DNA of 64,000 bases from Zhihengliuella sp. ISTPL4 (GTDB taxonomy: Bacteria; Actinomycetota; Actinomycetes; Actinomycetales; Microbacteriaceae). Shown here piece after piece: positions 50,702-60,683 of this stretch. Both the position numbers and the translations under genes were made by a program. Each line of letters begins with the position of its first letter. Within the stretch, counting starts at the first letter, position 1. The notes below the pieces were generated by a model that searched no databases, was not told the origin of the DNA, and saw only the letters and a program-made list of their open reading frames with translations. The stretch is from the NCBI RefSeq assembly GCF_002848265.1, contig NZ_CP025422.1, positions 2,882,727 through 2,946,726 on the forward strand, read 5' to 3'.

Positions 50702-51391
50702 GTGCGAACCATCCGCGATCTCGACACCGTTGAACTCATCCTCGACGCCCAGAGCCTGCTCGACTCCATCCGGGGTCCGCAGCGCGTGGTGGACGCCGGG
50801 ACCCTGCGCGCCCTGCAGCAGTCGGGCAACTACGTCGTCGGCTTCTTCGACGGCGAGGGCGACGAGGAGCGCATGGTCGGCGCGTCGATCGCCTTCTTCG
50901 GCGAACCGGCCCGCCGCGCCATGCACTCGCACATCACCGCGCTGCTGCCCGAGTACCGGGGGCGCGGATGGGGCCGTGAGCTCAAGGAACACCAGCGGCA
51001 GTGGGCCTTCTCCCGCGACGTCGGCCGCATCACGTGGACCTTCGACCCGCTGGTCGCCCGCAACGCGCACTTCTTCCTGACCGTGCTCGGGGCGCGCGCC
51101 ACGGGCTACTCGATCAACCGCTACGGCATCTTCGGTGGCGGCGATGCGGGCGACGAGAGCGACCGCCTCGACGTCGAGTGGGCGCTCGCGGACATCGCCA
51201 AGCCCCCGGCGGAGGACGCCGTCGTGGAGACGCTGGAGATCCCGGACGACATCGAAGGCATGCGGGAGTCCGACCCGGCGGCCGCGCACGAGTGGCGGCT
51301 GCGGCTGCGCGCACAGATGGAGGGTCTGCTCGGCAGCGGTCTCACGATCGCGGGCTTCGAGACCGGTCGGGGTTACCTCTTCACGGCGTGA
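50702..51391 (+). CDS. GNAT-family acetyltransferase-like protein
   Basis: 229 aa. The acetyl-CoA loop is LPEYRGRGWGRELKEHQRQW (about 81-100), matching the R/QxxGxG/A motif; the next strand (RITWTFDPLVARNAHFFL) is typical of the YbaK-like/DUF GNAT proteins that act on larger substrates. A 75-residue C-terminal extension is rich in acidic residues. GTG start with CAGACT 6 bases upstream as a possible leaderless promoter. Confidence 0.82.
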   Translation: MRTIRDLDTVELILDAQSLLDSIRGPQRVVDAGTLRALQQSGNYVVGFFDGEGDEERMVGASIAFFGEPARRAMHSHITALLPEYRGRGWGRELKEHQRQWAFSRDVGRITWTFDPLVARNAHFFLTVLGARATGYSINRYGIFGGGDAGDESDRLDVEWALADIAKPPAEDAVVETLEIPDDIEGMRESDPAAAHEWRLRLRAQMEGLLGSGLTIAGFETGRGYLFTA

Positions 51392-51403
51392 GCGCCCGCA
51401 CGG

Positions 51404-52873
51404 TCACCGTACCCCGCGCATGAGCCGCAGCACCGGCTTCACGCTCAACAGCAGCCCGATGCCGACGACGATCGCGATGCCGCCGAGGATCGAGAAGAAC
51501 GGCACCTCGTTCTCCGGGTCGTAGAACCGCACCAGCTCTCCGGAGATCGCGGTCCCGAGCGCGATCGAGAGGAAGAACAGGGCGACCATCTGGGTCCGGA
51601 AGACGGACGGCGCCAGCTTGGTCGCCGCTGACAGACCCACCGGCGAGATCAGCAGCTCCGCGACGGTGAACACGAAGAGGATGCCGACGATCGCGAGCAG
51701 CGGCGTGGAGTTCGCCCCGCCGCCGGCGAAGGGCAGGAAGAGCAGGAACGCGGATCCCATGATGATCGCCGCCAGGGCGAACTTCACCGGCGTGGAAGGC
51801 TGACGCGTCCCGAGGCGGGTCCAGATCGCCGCGAAGACGCCGGAGAGGATGATGATGAAGACCGGGTTGATGGACTGCACCCAGGACACCGGCATCTCCC
51901 AGCCGAAGAGGCTGCGATCCAGGCGCTGGTCGGAGTAGATCGTCAGGACGGTGAACTGCTGCTGGTAGAGCGACCAGAAAGCGACGCTGGTGATGAAGAG
52001 CGGGACGAAGCCCCAGACACGGGATCGCTCGGTGCTGTCGATCCGGCGGCTGCTGAGGATCACCGAGAAGTAGACGACCGTGGCGACCACCGTGACCCCG
52101 ATCACCAGCGCCGCCAGGTTGTCGGCGCGGATGACGCCGGTGAGCACCAGCACGGCGATGAGCACGATCGCGGCACCCGCGAGGAGACCGACCAGAGCGT
52201 AGCGGGCCCGAGGAAGCGGATTCGGCACCTCGCGTGCCGTGGCGGGGAGGGCCTTGCGGCCGAACGCGTACTGGATGAGGCCCAGCGTCATGCCGAGCGC
52301 CGCGAGCCCGAAGCCCCAGTGGAAGCCGAGTGTCGACTGCAGCAGGCCGGTGAGCAGCGGGCCGAGGAACGCGCCCAGGTTGATGCCCAGGTAGAAGAGC
52401 GAGAAGCCGGCGTCGCGTCGGGGATCGTCGGCGCGGTAGAGGCTGCCCACCACCGAGGTGGCGTTCGCCTTGAGGCCGCCCGACCCGAGCGCCACGAGGA
52501 CGAGGCCGACGCCGACGCCCACCGCACCGGGGAGGAGGGCGAGCGCGAGGTGCCCCGCGACGATCACCATGGCGCTGACGAAGAGGACCCGTTCCGCGCC
52601 GAACAGGCGGTCGGCGATCCAGGCACCGAGGATGGTGGACAGATAGACCGAGCCGCCGTACGCGCCGACGATCCCGCCCGCCACCGCCTCCGGGATGCCG
52701 AGCCCGCCCTGGGTCACCGAGAAGTACAGATAGATGAGCAGGATGCCCTGCATGCCGTAGAAGCTGAAGCGCTCCCACATCTCCACGCCGAAGATGTGCA
52801 CGAGCGACCACGGCTGTCCGAAGAAGCGGGTGTCCTCGTCGCGGGAGGCGGGCGGCTGCGCGGTGGTGCTCAT
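51404..52873 (-). CDS. POT/PTR-family proton-coupled di/tripeptide transporter
   Basis: 489 aa, 14 membrane segments. Helix 1 carries the proton-coupling motif EMWERFSFYGM (ExxERFxYY type), and FSLFYLGINLGAFLGPLL is the PTR2 signature 2. It imports di- and tripeptides with H+. The ATG is preceded by TACCGT at 7 bases. Divergent from glyS. Confidence 0.94.
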   Translation of the reverse strand: MSTTAQPPASRDEDTRFFGQPWSLVHIFGVEMWERFSFYGMQGILLIYLYFSVTQGGLGIPEAVAGGIVGAYGGSVYLSTILGAWIADRLFGAERVLFVSAMVIVAGHLALALLPGAVGVGVGLVLVALGSGGLKANATSVVGSLYRADDPRRDAGFSLFYLGINLGAFLGPLLTGLLQSTLGFHWGFGLAALGMTLGLIQYAFGRKALPATAREVPNPLPRARYALVGLLAGAAIVLIAVLVLTGVIRADNLAALVIGVTVVATVVYFSVILSSRRIDSTERSRVWGFVPLFITSVAFWSLYQQQFTVLTIYSDQRLDRSLFGWEMPVSWVQSINPVFIIILSGVFAAIWTRLGTRQPSTPVKFALAAIIMGSAFLLFLPFAGGGANSTPLLAIVGILFVFTVAELLISPVGLSAATKLAPSVFRTQMVALFFLSIALGTAISGELVRFYDPENEVPFFSILGGIAIVVGIGLLLSVKPVLRLMRGVR

Positions 52874-52880
52874 GCGTGGG

Positions 52881-52886
52881 ACGGTA
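52881..52886 (-). promoter_or_regulatory. -10 box, leaderless promoter of the peptide transporter
   Basis: TACCGT on the minus strand, 7 bases from the ATG. Confidence 0.45.
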
Positions 52887-52931
52887 CTCTCCAGCGGTCC
52901 TCCCGGCCAGGGGGCGCGCTGCGACCACCGA

Positions 52932-52937
52932 TAGAAT
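52932..52937 (+). promoter_or_regulatory. -10 box of glyS
   Basis: TAGAAT. It predicts a 5' leader of about 45 bases containing the hairpin listed next. Confidence 0.55.
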
Positions 52938-52943
52938 GGGGGT

Positions 52944-52959
52944 GCCCGTGCTCACGGGC
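52944..52959 (+). other. Hairpin at the 5' end of the glyS leader
   Basis: GCCCGTG-CT-CACGGGC: perfect 7-bp stem that would form the very start of the transcript. It may stabilise the mRNA. It is too short for a T-box, and no T-box features are seen. Confidence 0.45.
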
Positions 52960-52988
52960 GTCCTCCGCATCCGACCATTGGAGCCACC

Positions 52989-54374
52989 GTGGCCGAACAG
53001 TCCCGCCTCGACAAGGTCATCGCCCTCGCCCGCCACCGCGGTTTCGTGTTCCAGGCGGGTGAGATCTACGGCGGTTCCCGGTCGGCCTGGGACTACGGAC
53101 CCCTCGGCACCGAGCTGAAGGAGAACATTCGGCGGCAGTGGTGGCAGACGTTCGTGCGCGGCCGCGGCGACATGGTCGGCCTCGACTCCAGCATCATCCT
53201 GCCCAAGCGCGTGTGGGAGGCCTCGGGTCACGTCGCGACTTTCACCGACCCGCTCGTCGAGTGCCTGCAGTGCCACAAGCGCTTCCGCGCCGACAACCTC
53301 ATCGAGGACTTCGAGGCGCGCAAGGGGCGCAAGGCCGAGAACGGTCTCGCCGACATCCCCTGCCCGAACTGCGGCACCAAGGGCCAGTACACCGAGCCCA
53401 AGTCGTTCTCGGGGCTCGTCAAGACGTATCTCGGGGTCGTGGACGACGATTCGGGTCTGCACTACCTGCGCCCGGAGACCGCGCAGGGCATCTTCGTGAA
53501 CTTCTCGAACGTGCTCACCGCGAGCCGCAAGAAGCCGCCGTTCGGCATCGGCCAGGTCGGCAAGGCGTTCCGCAACGAGATCACCCCCGGCAACTTCATC
53601 TTCCGCACCCGTGAGTTCGAGCAGATGGAGATCGAGTTCTTCACGCCGCCCGCCGAGGCGCCGCAGTGGTTCGACCACTGGGTCGAGGCCTGCTGGAACT
53701 GGTTCATCGATCTCGGCATCGACCCGGAGAACATGCGGCAGTTCGACGTGCCGGAGGAGGACCGCGCGCACTACTCGGCCGGCACCATCGACGTCGAGTA
53801 CCGCTTCGGCTTCGCGGGCAAGGAGTGGGGCGAGCTCATGGGCGTCGCCAATCGCACCGACTACGACCTCTCCAGCCACAGCGAGGCCTCCGGCCAGAGC
53901 CTGACCTACTTCGACCAGGCCACGGGCGAGCGCTACACGCCGTATGTGATCGAGCCGTCGTTCGGCCTCACCCGCGCCATGATGGCCTTCCTCGTCGACG
54001 CGTACGTCGAGGAGCAGGTGCCCAACGCCAAGGGCGGCACCGACACGCGCACCGTGCTCAAGCTCGACCCGCGCCTGGCTCCGGTCAAAGCCGCCGTGCT
54101 CCCGCTGTCGCGCAACGAGAATCTTTCGCCGCTCGCCCGCGAGGTCGCCGACACGCTGCGCGGCTCGTGGGCCGTGGACTTCGACGACGCCGGCGCGATC
54201 GGCCGTCGCTACCGCCGTCAGGACGAGATCGGCACGCCGTTCTGCGTCACGGTCGACTTCGACTCGCTCGACGACCGCGCCGTGACCGTACGCGACCGGG
54301 ACACGATGGCCCAGGAGCGCGTCCCGATCGACGAGCTGCACGCCTACCTGGCGGAGCGCCTCCGCGGCGCCTGA
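52989..54374 (+). CDS. glyS: Glycyl-tRNA synthetase (dimeric type)
   Basis: A 461-aa class II aminoacyl-tRNA synthetase in the single-chain alpha2 form used by actinobacteria. Zinc-like cysteine pairs (LQCHKRF and IPCPNCGTK, about 90-140) sit in the insertion; motif 2 is [21 protein letters not shown]; motif 3 is [16 protein letters not shown]-terminal anticodon-binding domain (about 355-461) follows. GTG start giving [19 protein letters not shown]. Divergent from the peptide transporter. Confidence 0.97.
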   Translation: MAEQSRLDKVIALARHRGFVFQAGEIYGGSRSAWDYGPLGTELKENIRRQWWQTFVRGRGDMVGLDSSIILPKRVWEASGHVATFTDPLVECLQCHKRFRADNLIEDFEARKGRKAENGLADIPCPNCGTKGQYTEPKSFSGLVKTYLGVVDDDSGLHYLRPETAQGIFVNFSNVLTASRKKPPFGIGQVGKAFRNEITPGNFIFRTREFEQMEIEFFTPPAEAPQWFDHWVEACWNWFIDLGIDPENMRQFDVPEEDRAHYSAGTIDVEYRFGFAGKEWGELMGVANRTDYDLSSHSEASGQSLTYFDQATGERYTPYVIEPSFGLTRAMMAFLVDAYVEEQVPNAKGGTDTRTVLKLDPRLAPVKAAVLPLSRNENLSPLAREVADTLRGSWAVDFDDAGAIGRRYRRQDEIGTPFCVTVDFDSLDDRAVTVRDRDTMAQERVPIDELHAYLAERLRGA

Positions 54375-54375
54375 C

Positions 54376-55107
54376 GTGGCGGCGCCGGGGGGAGCCGACG
54401 CACGGGGGGAGTCCTCGCCCGTGCGTCCGGTCGCGGCCATCGTGCTCGGCGCGCTCGCCGTGTCGTGGATGATCCTCACGGTGCTCGACCTGCGCGACAA
54501 CGACGGCGCCGGGCCGATCATCGCGATGTTCGGCATCCCGGCGCTCGCGGCGGCGGTCATCATCCAGATCGTGATGACGCGGCTGGGGGACGGGAAACGC
54601 GTGCCGAAGGCCGTGTTCTGGTGGGTGCTCGCTGTGCTCCCGCTGGGGACCCTGGCGGGCTTCGTCGTCGCGATCCTCCGCGACCCGGACTACTTCGTCG
54701 CCGACGAAGGCCCCTGGATGCTCCTCTGGGTGCCGGTCTTCATCGTCGTGGGGCTGCTGCTCGGCGCCCTCGTCTGGTTCTTCTTCGTGTTCCCGCTCGT
54801 ATCGCTCGTGGCGGTGATCCGCCTGATCGCGCGCGGGGAGGCGCAGCCCGGCGCCCTCATCATGCCGATCGTGCTGCTGAGCCTCGGCGTGCTGAGCATC
54901 GTGGGCGGACTCTCGATCGACACGGACAGCAGCGGCCGCGCGTCGTGGGGATCGATCATCGCCGCGTTCCTCGGCCTCCCCGGGAACTACGAGGTGATCT
55001 GGGAGCCCGGCCTCTGGATCGTCCGCGGCATCGTCCTCGCGATCGTCCTCCTCTTCGCCGTCCCCGCCGCCCACTCCCGCCTCCGCCGTTCTTCTTCCCC
55101 TTCTTGA
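54376..55107 (+). CDS. Unknown membrane protein coupled to glyS
   Basis: 243 aa with five to six hydrophobic segments (about 17-37, 47-67, 80-100, 115-148, 158-175, 212-232). GTG start with one base between it and the glyS stop. No signature family was recognised. Confidence 0.7.
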   Translation: MAAPGGADARGESSPVRPVAAIVLGALAVSWMILTVLDLRDNDGAGPIIAMFGIPALAAAVIIQIVMTRLGDGKRVPKAVFWWVLAVLPLGTLAGFVVAILRDPDYFVADEGPWMLLWVPVFIVVGLLLGALVWFFFVFPLVSLVAVIRLIARGEAQPGALIMPIVLLSLGVLSIVGGLSIDTDSSGRASWGSIIAAFLGLPGNYEVIWEPGLWIVRGIVLAIVLLFAVPAAHSRLRRSSSPS

Positions 55108-55197
55108 CGCCGAGACCCCGGGTTTCCGTCGAGACCCCGGGGCGCGTGCGGGGGTACGTCGGGGTCTCGCCGGGAGAGCGGGGTCTGGTGCGCGCGG
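55108..55197 (+). repeat. GAGACCCCGGG palindromic 3'-end repeat, copy 3
   Basis: It starts at the base after the stop codon; with the stop it reads TGACGCCGAGACCCCGGGT, identical to copy 2 over 19 bases. Two direct units and two inverted GGGGTCTC units. It separates the glyS operon from the ABC-F leader. Confidence 0.75.
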
Positions 55198-55208
55198 AGT
55201 GGCCCTGC

Positions 55209-55214
55209 TATGGT
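55209..55214 (+). promoter_or_regulatory. -10 box of the ABC-F leader transcript
   Basis: TATGGT preceded by TGC (extended -10 type). Transcription would begin at or just before the GTG of the six-codon leader ORF. Confidence 0.5.
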
Positions 55215-55222
55215 CACAGCTC

Positions 55223-55243
55223 GTGGGTACTCTGATTCGCTAG
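55223..55243 (+). CDS. Leader peptide MGTLIR upstream of the ABC-F gene
   Basis: GTG GGT ACT CTG ATT CGC TAG: six codons and a stop, 8 bases after a -10 box, so translated from a leaderless mRNA. A strong hairpin begins 4 bases after its stop. Short leader ORFs with this layout control macrolide, lincosamide and ABC-F resistance genes by ribosome stalling. The coding status is inferred from position, not from conservation. A 26-codon frame from ATG 55210 is the alternative but would start inside the -10 box. Confidence 0.55.
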   Translation: MGTLIR

Positions 55244-55247
55244 AGCG

Positions 55248-55284
55248 GGACGCCGCGTCGAGAGCTCTTCTCCGCGGCGGGTCC
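55248..55284 (+). terminator. Attenuator-like hairpin in the ABC-F leader
   Basis: Stems GGAC/GTCC, GCCGCG/CGCGGC and GAGA/TCTC stack into one hairpin with small bulges. It lies just past the leader stop, so a ribosome held at the end of the leader ORF would open it. A second hairpin (about 55350-55368) precedes the GGAGAGGA ribosome site. Confidence 0.55.
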
Positions 55285-55383
55285 TGAGCGAACGCCCGAT
55301 CCCGGGTGCGGTCGAGGTTCCCGTTCCCCGCGTCATCGACGCAGATCCCGGCGGTGCGCCTGCGCCGCTGGAGAGGACCCCTC

Positions 55384-57070
<1,687 letters not shown>

Positions 57071-57072
<2 letters not shown>

Positions 57073-57158
57073 GACCCCGCCTTCCCGCCGAGACCCCGGG
57101 CTCCGCACGTCCGCACGCCGGGGTTTCGGCGGGGACCCGGGGTCTCGGGGAAGGGCGG
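57071..57158 (+). repeat. GAGACCCCGGG palindromic 3'-end repeat, copy 4
   Basis: The ABC-F stop codon is itself the start of the first unit (TGAGACCCCG). A CCGAGACCCCGGG unit follows, then inverted GGGGTTTCGG and GGGGTCTCGG units. Between convergent genes. Confidence 0.7.
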
Positions 57159-57160
57159 AG

Positions 57161-57586
57161 TTACGACGTGACCGTCAGCTGCATCCCCGCGCCGCCACCG
57201 GACTCGACCCAGGCGAGCGAACGCTCCAGGATCCCGCGCAGCACGTCGAGATCGACCTGGTCGAGGTCTTTGAGGTAGAGGCAGCCCACACCGGTCGTGT
57301 GCGGCCCGAGGGCAGCGAGAGCATCCGCGTGGGCGTCCACGCCATCGAGGAGGTAGATCGTGGTCGCGGACTTCCGCGGTGCGAAGCTCAGGATGCCGCT
57401 GTCGCCCTCCGTCCCGGTGGGGTAGCGGTAGTGGCAGGAACCGAATCCGATGATCGAACCCCACGTCTGCGGCTCGCGTCCGGTGATGTCCTGCAGGAGG
57501 GCGGTCAGCGTCTCGGCATCCCGACGGCGCACGGCCGGAGACGAGCGGGCGATCAGCCCCGCGACGTCGTCCCCGGTCGGCTGCAC
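57161..57586 (-). CDS. DUF1801 domain protein
   Basis: 141 aa. SSPAVRRRDAETLTALLQDITG, GFGSCHYRYPTGTEGD and FAPRKSATTIYLLDG are the DUF1801 (YdhG-like) pattern, a small alpha/beta fold without a known reaction. The GTG shares its last-listed base with the TAG of the HhH-GPD gene (TAGTG), so the two are co-translated. Confidence 0.87.
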   Translation of the reverse strand: MQPTGDDVAGLIARSSPAVRRRDAETLTALLQDITGREPQTWGSIIGFGSCHYRYPTGTEGDSGILSFAPRKSATTIYLLDGVDAHADALAALGPHTTGVGCLYLKDLDQVDLDVLRGILERSLAWVESGGGAGMQLTVTS

Positions 57587-58176
57587 TACTTCGCCGCCTT
57601 CGCGGCGGCCTTCATCGCCTTCTTGTACTCGCGCACCTTCGTCAGCGACTCGGGCGAGACGATGTCGGCGACGCTGCGGTAGGAACCGTCCTCGCCGTAG
57701 GGCGCGGAGGCCTCCCGCCAGCCCTCGCCGGTGAAGCCATACTGCTTGCCGAGGAGCGCGAGGAAGATCTTCGCCTTCTGCTCGCCGAAGCCGGGAAGCG
57801 CCTTGAGCCTCTCGAGCACTTCGGCTCCGCTCGGCTGGGCCCCTGAGCCTGTCGAAGGGCGCGTCCACAGGGCGGCGGCATCGCCGTCCCACTCGTCGAC
57901 GATCGCCTGGCACAGCGTCTGCACGCGCGTCGCCATGGAGCCGGGGAATCGATGAACGGCGGGCGTCTGCCGGAAGGCCTCCAGGAACTCCTCCGGTGCC
58001 ATCCCCGCGATCGCCGCCGCGTCGGCGGCGCCCGTCCGCTGCTCGATCTTGAGCGGACCGGTGAACGCGGTCTCCATGGGGATCTGCTGATCCAGCAGCA
58101 TGCCGACCAGCAACGCCAGCGGGTTCTCGGTCAGCAGGGCGTCGGCGGCGGTGTCTCCGGTGATGTGAAGGGCCAT
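57586..58176 (-). CDS. HhH-GPD-type DNA glycosylase-like protein
   Basis: 196 aa. MLLDQQIPMETAFTGPLKI near the N-terminus and the helix-hairpin-helix LKALPGFGEQKAKIFLALLG (about 125-145) place it with the HhH-GPD base-excision repair family; there is no Fe-S cysteine cluster. A CCCTGAGCCTGTCGAAGGG repeat adds PSTGSGA to the loop before the hairpin motif (ALWTRPSTGSGAQPSGAEVL), where a short loop would be expected. The fold may tolerate this surface insertion. Confidence 0.85.
   Translation of the reverse strand: MALHITGDTAADALLTENPLALLVGMLLDQQIPMETAFTGPLKIEQRTGAADAAAIAGMAPEEFLEAFRQTPAVHRFPGSMATRVQTLCQAIVDEWDGDAAALWTRPSTGSGAQPSGAEVLERLKALPGFGEQKAKIFLALLGKQYGFTGEGWREASAPYGEDGSYRSVADIVSPESLTKVREYKKAMKAAAKAAK
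57841..57859. repeat. CCCTGAGCCTGTCGAAGGG repeat inside a coding sequence, copy 4
   Basis: Exact 19-mer in the middle of the HhH-GPD gene, again read as PSTGSG. Orientation relative to the gene and reading frame match the other two coding copies. Confidence 0.85.
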
Positions 58177-58201
58177 GCCCCCAGTCTCCCACCCCGCGGG
58201 A

Positions 58202-59518
58202 TCAGGCGGTGGCGGCGTCCTCGACGGCGTCCGCGGCGGGGGTGATCCCGTACAGCGTCGACAGTGCGGCGGCGAACTCGTCCGCGCGCCCGGCGGCCGC
58301 GAGCTCATGAGCCCGCACGGTGGGTGTGTGCAGCAGCACGCCGGAGAGGTGCCGGAGCGCCTGTTCGACCTTGCCGTCCTCATCGCCACGGGCGCGCGCC
58401 CGGTCGATCTCGCGCTCCAGCAACTCGAAGATGTGCGACCGGAAGGCGACGACCGCGGGGGTCACGCTCTGGCGGGCGCCGACGACATGGAAGGTCTCCG
58501 CGGCTTCGCGGACGACGCTCCGTGCGGCGTCCGTCGCCTGCAGCTCCTCCAGCGGGGCGTGCAGGCGGATGGTCTCCAGGTCGAGCAACGCGACGCCCTC
58601 CAGCGCGGCCACGGCCGGGTCGACGTTCCGCGGCATGCCGAGGTCGACCACCAGCCGGCTCGGGACACCGGACGCACCGCTGGTCGCGGTGACAGGGCAT
58701 CCCGCGGCGGCGAGGCCGACCGGGAGCTGCAGGTGCTCCGGTCCGAGCACGGGTTCGGTCGCGGATGTGCAGGTGATCAGCAGCGACGAGTGCGCCGCGG
58801 TGCGCGCGTACTCCTCGGCCGGAACCGGACGGATGTCGTGCTTGGCCGCGAAGATCTCCGCGCGGCCCGAGGGTGAGTAGACGGAGATGTCGACGGCGCC
58901 GCGCTCACGAAGGGTCGCGAGGGTGACGGCGGCGTAGGCGCCGGTGCCCACCAGGAGCACGCGCTCGGCGGACCAGTCGGCGATGCGGCTGTCGGCGAGC
59001 TCCAGTGCGAGACGCACGAGCGAGCGACCGGCGCGACCGAGGGCCGTGACGTTCTTGACCTTGCGCTGCGCCTGGCTCGCGCGCTGGAACAGACGCTCGA
59101 GTTCGGGGGAGGTGGTGCCGTCCTTGCGAGCGGACTTCAGCGCCCGTCGGACCTGGCCCGCGATCTCGCCCTCACCGGAGACGACGGACTCGAGGCCCGA
59201 GGCGACGGAGAAGAGGTGCTCGGCGACGCGGCGCCCAGAATGCACGGTGTAGGCACCGTCGAGGTCGGCGGCCGGTATTCCGGTTGCGGACTCGACAGCC
59301 TCGATCACGGCTTCGACGCCGATGGCGCCGGCCGCGGTCACGGGCTCGTCCATCTCCACGTACGCCTCGAAGCGGTTGCACGTCGCCAGGACCACGGCAC
59401 CCTGCACGCACGGCGCCATGCCCACGATGGTGGGAGCGACGTCGTCGGGGGTGCGGCTCAGGCGTTCGAGCAGTTCGAAGGAGGCGGTCTTGTGACTCGC
59501 CGTCACACACAGCAGCAC
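58202..59518 (-). CDS. hemA: Glutamyl-tRNA reductase
   Basis: 438 aa; reduces glutamyl-tRNA to glutamate-1-semialdehyde, the first committed step of heme synthesis by the C5 route. The catalytic Cys47 lies in [12 protein letters not shown], followed by [20 protein letters not shown], the NADPH-binding [16 protein letters not shown] and [13 protein letters not shown]. The C-terminal dimerisation helix is present. GTG start with TACAAT 6 bases upstream. Divergent from hemE. Confidence 0.96.
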   Translation of the reverse strand: MLLCVTASHKTASFELLERLSRTPDDVAPTIVGMAPCVQGAVVLATCNRFEAYVEMDEPVTAAGAIGVEAVIEAVESATGIPAADLDGAYTVHSGRRVAEHLFSVASGLESVVSGEGEIAGQVRRALKSARKDGTTSPELERLFQRASQAQRKVKNVTALGRAGRSLVRLALELADSRIADWSAERVLLVGTGAYAAVTLATLRERGAVDISVYSPSGRAEIFAAKHDIRPVPAEEYARTAAHSSLLITCTSATEPVLGPEHLQLPVGLAAAGCPVTATSGASGVPSRLVVDLGMPRNVDPAVAALEGVALLDLETIRLHAPLEELQATDAARSVVREAAETFHVVGARQSVTPAVVAFRSHIFELLEREIDRARARGDEDGKVEQALRHLSGVLLHTPTVRAHELAAAGRADEFAAALSTLYGITPAADAVEDAATA

Positions 59519-59524
59519 CCTTCG

Positions 59525-59530
59525 ATTGTA
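59525..59530 (-). promoter_or_regulatory. -10 box, leaderless promoter of hemA
   Basis: TACAAT on the minus strand, 6 bases from the GTG. One of the best -10 matches in the window. Confidence 0.6.
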
Positions 59531-59590
59531 CCCGAGCGTGTGGAGCCGGGACTCGGCGGCTCCCTAGGCGCCGGATGGGAGGATGGGGGC

Positions 59591-60613
59591 ATGGCACTCT
59601 CCGACGCCCCGCTGCTGCGCGCCCTCACCGGCGACCGCCCCGCCACCGCCCCGGTCTGGTTCATGCGCCAGGCGGGCCGGTCCCTGCCCGAGTACCGGGA
59701 GCTGCGGGTCGGCACACGTATGCTCGACGCCTGCCTCACCCCCGACCTCGCCGCCGAGATCACCCTGCAGCCGGTGCGGCGACACGGCGTCGACGCGGCG
59801 GTGTTCTTCAGCGACATCGTGATCCCGCTGCGTCTCGCCGGCGTGGACGTGGAGATCGAGCCCGGCCGCGGCCCGGTCTTCGCGAACCCCGTGCGGACGC
59901 TGGCCGATGTCGACCGCATCACGGCGATCGATGCGGAGAGCCTGGACGGCAGCGCCATCGCGGAGGCGGTCGGCATCGTCGCCGCCGAGCTGGGCGACAC
60001 CCCGGTCATCGGCTTCGCGGGAGCCCCCTTCACGCTCGCGGCGTATCTCGTCGAGGGCGGACCGTCCAAGGAGCACCTGCGGGCGCGCGGCATGATGCAC
60101 GCGGAACCCGAGGCCTGGCACCGTCTCGCCGGCTGGCTGGCGCAGATCTCTCGCCGTTTCCTGGAGACGCAGCGCGATGCGGGTGCCTCCGTCGTGCAGC
60201 TCTTCGACAGCTGGGCGGGCTCCCTCAGCCCCGCCGACTACCGCACCTTCGTGGCCCCGCACTCACGGACCGCTCTGGACGGCATCGGCGTGCCGACGAT
60301 CCACTTCGGCGTCGGCACCGGCCCCTTCCTCGGCGACATGCGACTGGACGGCATCGCGGACGGCGTGGGGGTCGACTGGCGGCTGCCGCTGGACGAGGCC
60401 GCCGCGATCCTCGGCCCGGACGTCTCGGTCCAGGGCAATATCGACCCCGCTTTCCTCGGAGCGCCGTGGCCGGTGCTCGAGGCTCACGTCCGCGACGTGC
60501 TCGAGCGGGGCCGCGCGGCCCGCGGCCACATCCTCAACCTCGGCCACGGCGTGCCCCCCGAGACCGACCCCGACCAGCTCACGCGCATCGTCGAGCTGGT
60601 GCACGCGGGCTGA
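59591..60613 (+). CDS. hemE: Uroporphyrinogen decarboxylase
   Basis: 340 aa; converts uroporphyrinogen III to coproporphyrinogen III. Signature 1 [19 protein letters not shown] (about 21-39), catalytic Asp in FFSDIVIP, signature 2 [17 protein letters not shown], and [14 protein letters not shown] near the C-terminus. Length normal. The stop codon leads straight into a TTCGAATCGCC palindrome. In most actinobacteria hemG/hemY follows directly; here an oxidoreductase/ArsR pair intervenes. Confidence 0.97.
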   Translation: MALSDAPLLRALTGDRPATAPVWFMRQAGRSLPEYRELRVGTRMLDACLTPDLAAEITLQPVRRHGVDAAVFFSDIVIPLRLAGVDVEIEPGRGPVFANPVRTLADVDRITAIDAESLDGSAIAEAVGIVAAELGDTPVIGFAGAPFTLAAYLVEGGPSKEHLRARGMMHAEPEAWHRLAGWLAQISRRFLETQRDAGASVVQLFDSWAGSLSPADYRTFVAPHSRTALDGIGVPTIHFGVGTGPFLGDMRLDGIADGVGVDWRLPLDEAAAILGPDVSVQGNIDPAFLGAPWPVLEAHVRDVLERGRAARGHILNLGHGVPPETDPDQLTRIVELVHAG

Positions 60614-60617
60614 CCCC

Positions 60618-60683
60618 CGTTCGAATCGCCTGCTTTGCGGCATCTGCGGCCCGGATGCAGCCATTTCAGGCGATTCGAAGCGC
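60618..60683 (+). repeat. TTCGAATCGCC stop-codon-linked palindrome, copy 2
   Basis: Perfect 13-bp arms TTCGAATCGCCTG and CAGGCGATTCGAA with an inner GCATC/GGATGC stem. Joined to the hemE stop as TGACCCCCGTTCGAATCGC. The right arm overlaps the stop codon of the oxidoreductase gene on the other strand, so it can terminate both. Confidence 0.85.

Noticed and set aside
52932..52988. glyS leader considered as a T-box or glycine riboswitch
   Set aside because: About 45 bases long with one simple hairpin. T-box and glycine aptamers are much longer and none of their conserved words are present.
55210..55287. 26-codon frame starting ATG GTC ACA in the ABC-F leader
   Set aside because: Its ATG lies inside the TATGGT -10 box, so it could not be transcribed from that promoter; the GTG six-codon frame fits the leaderless spacing instead.
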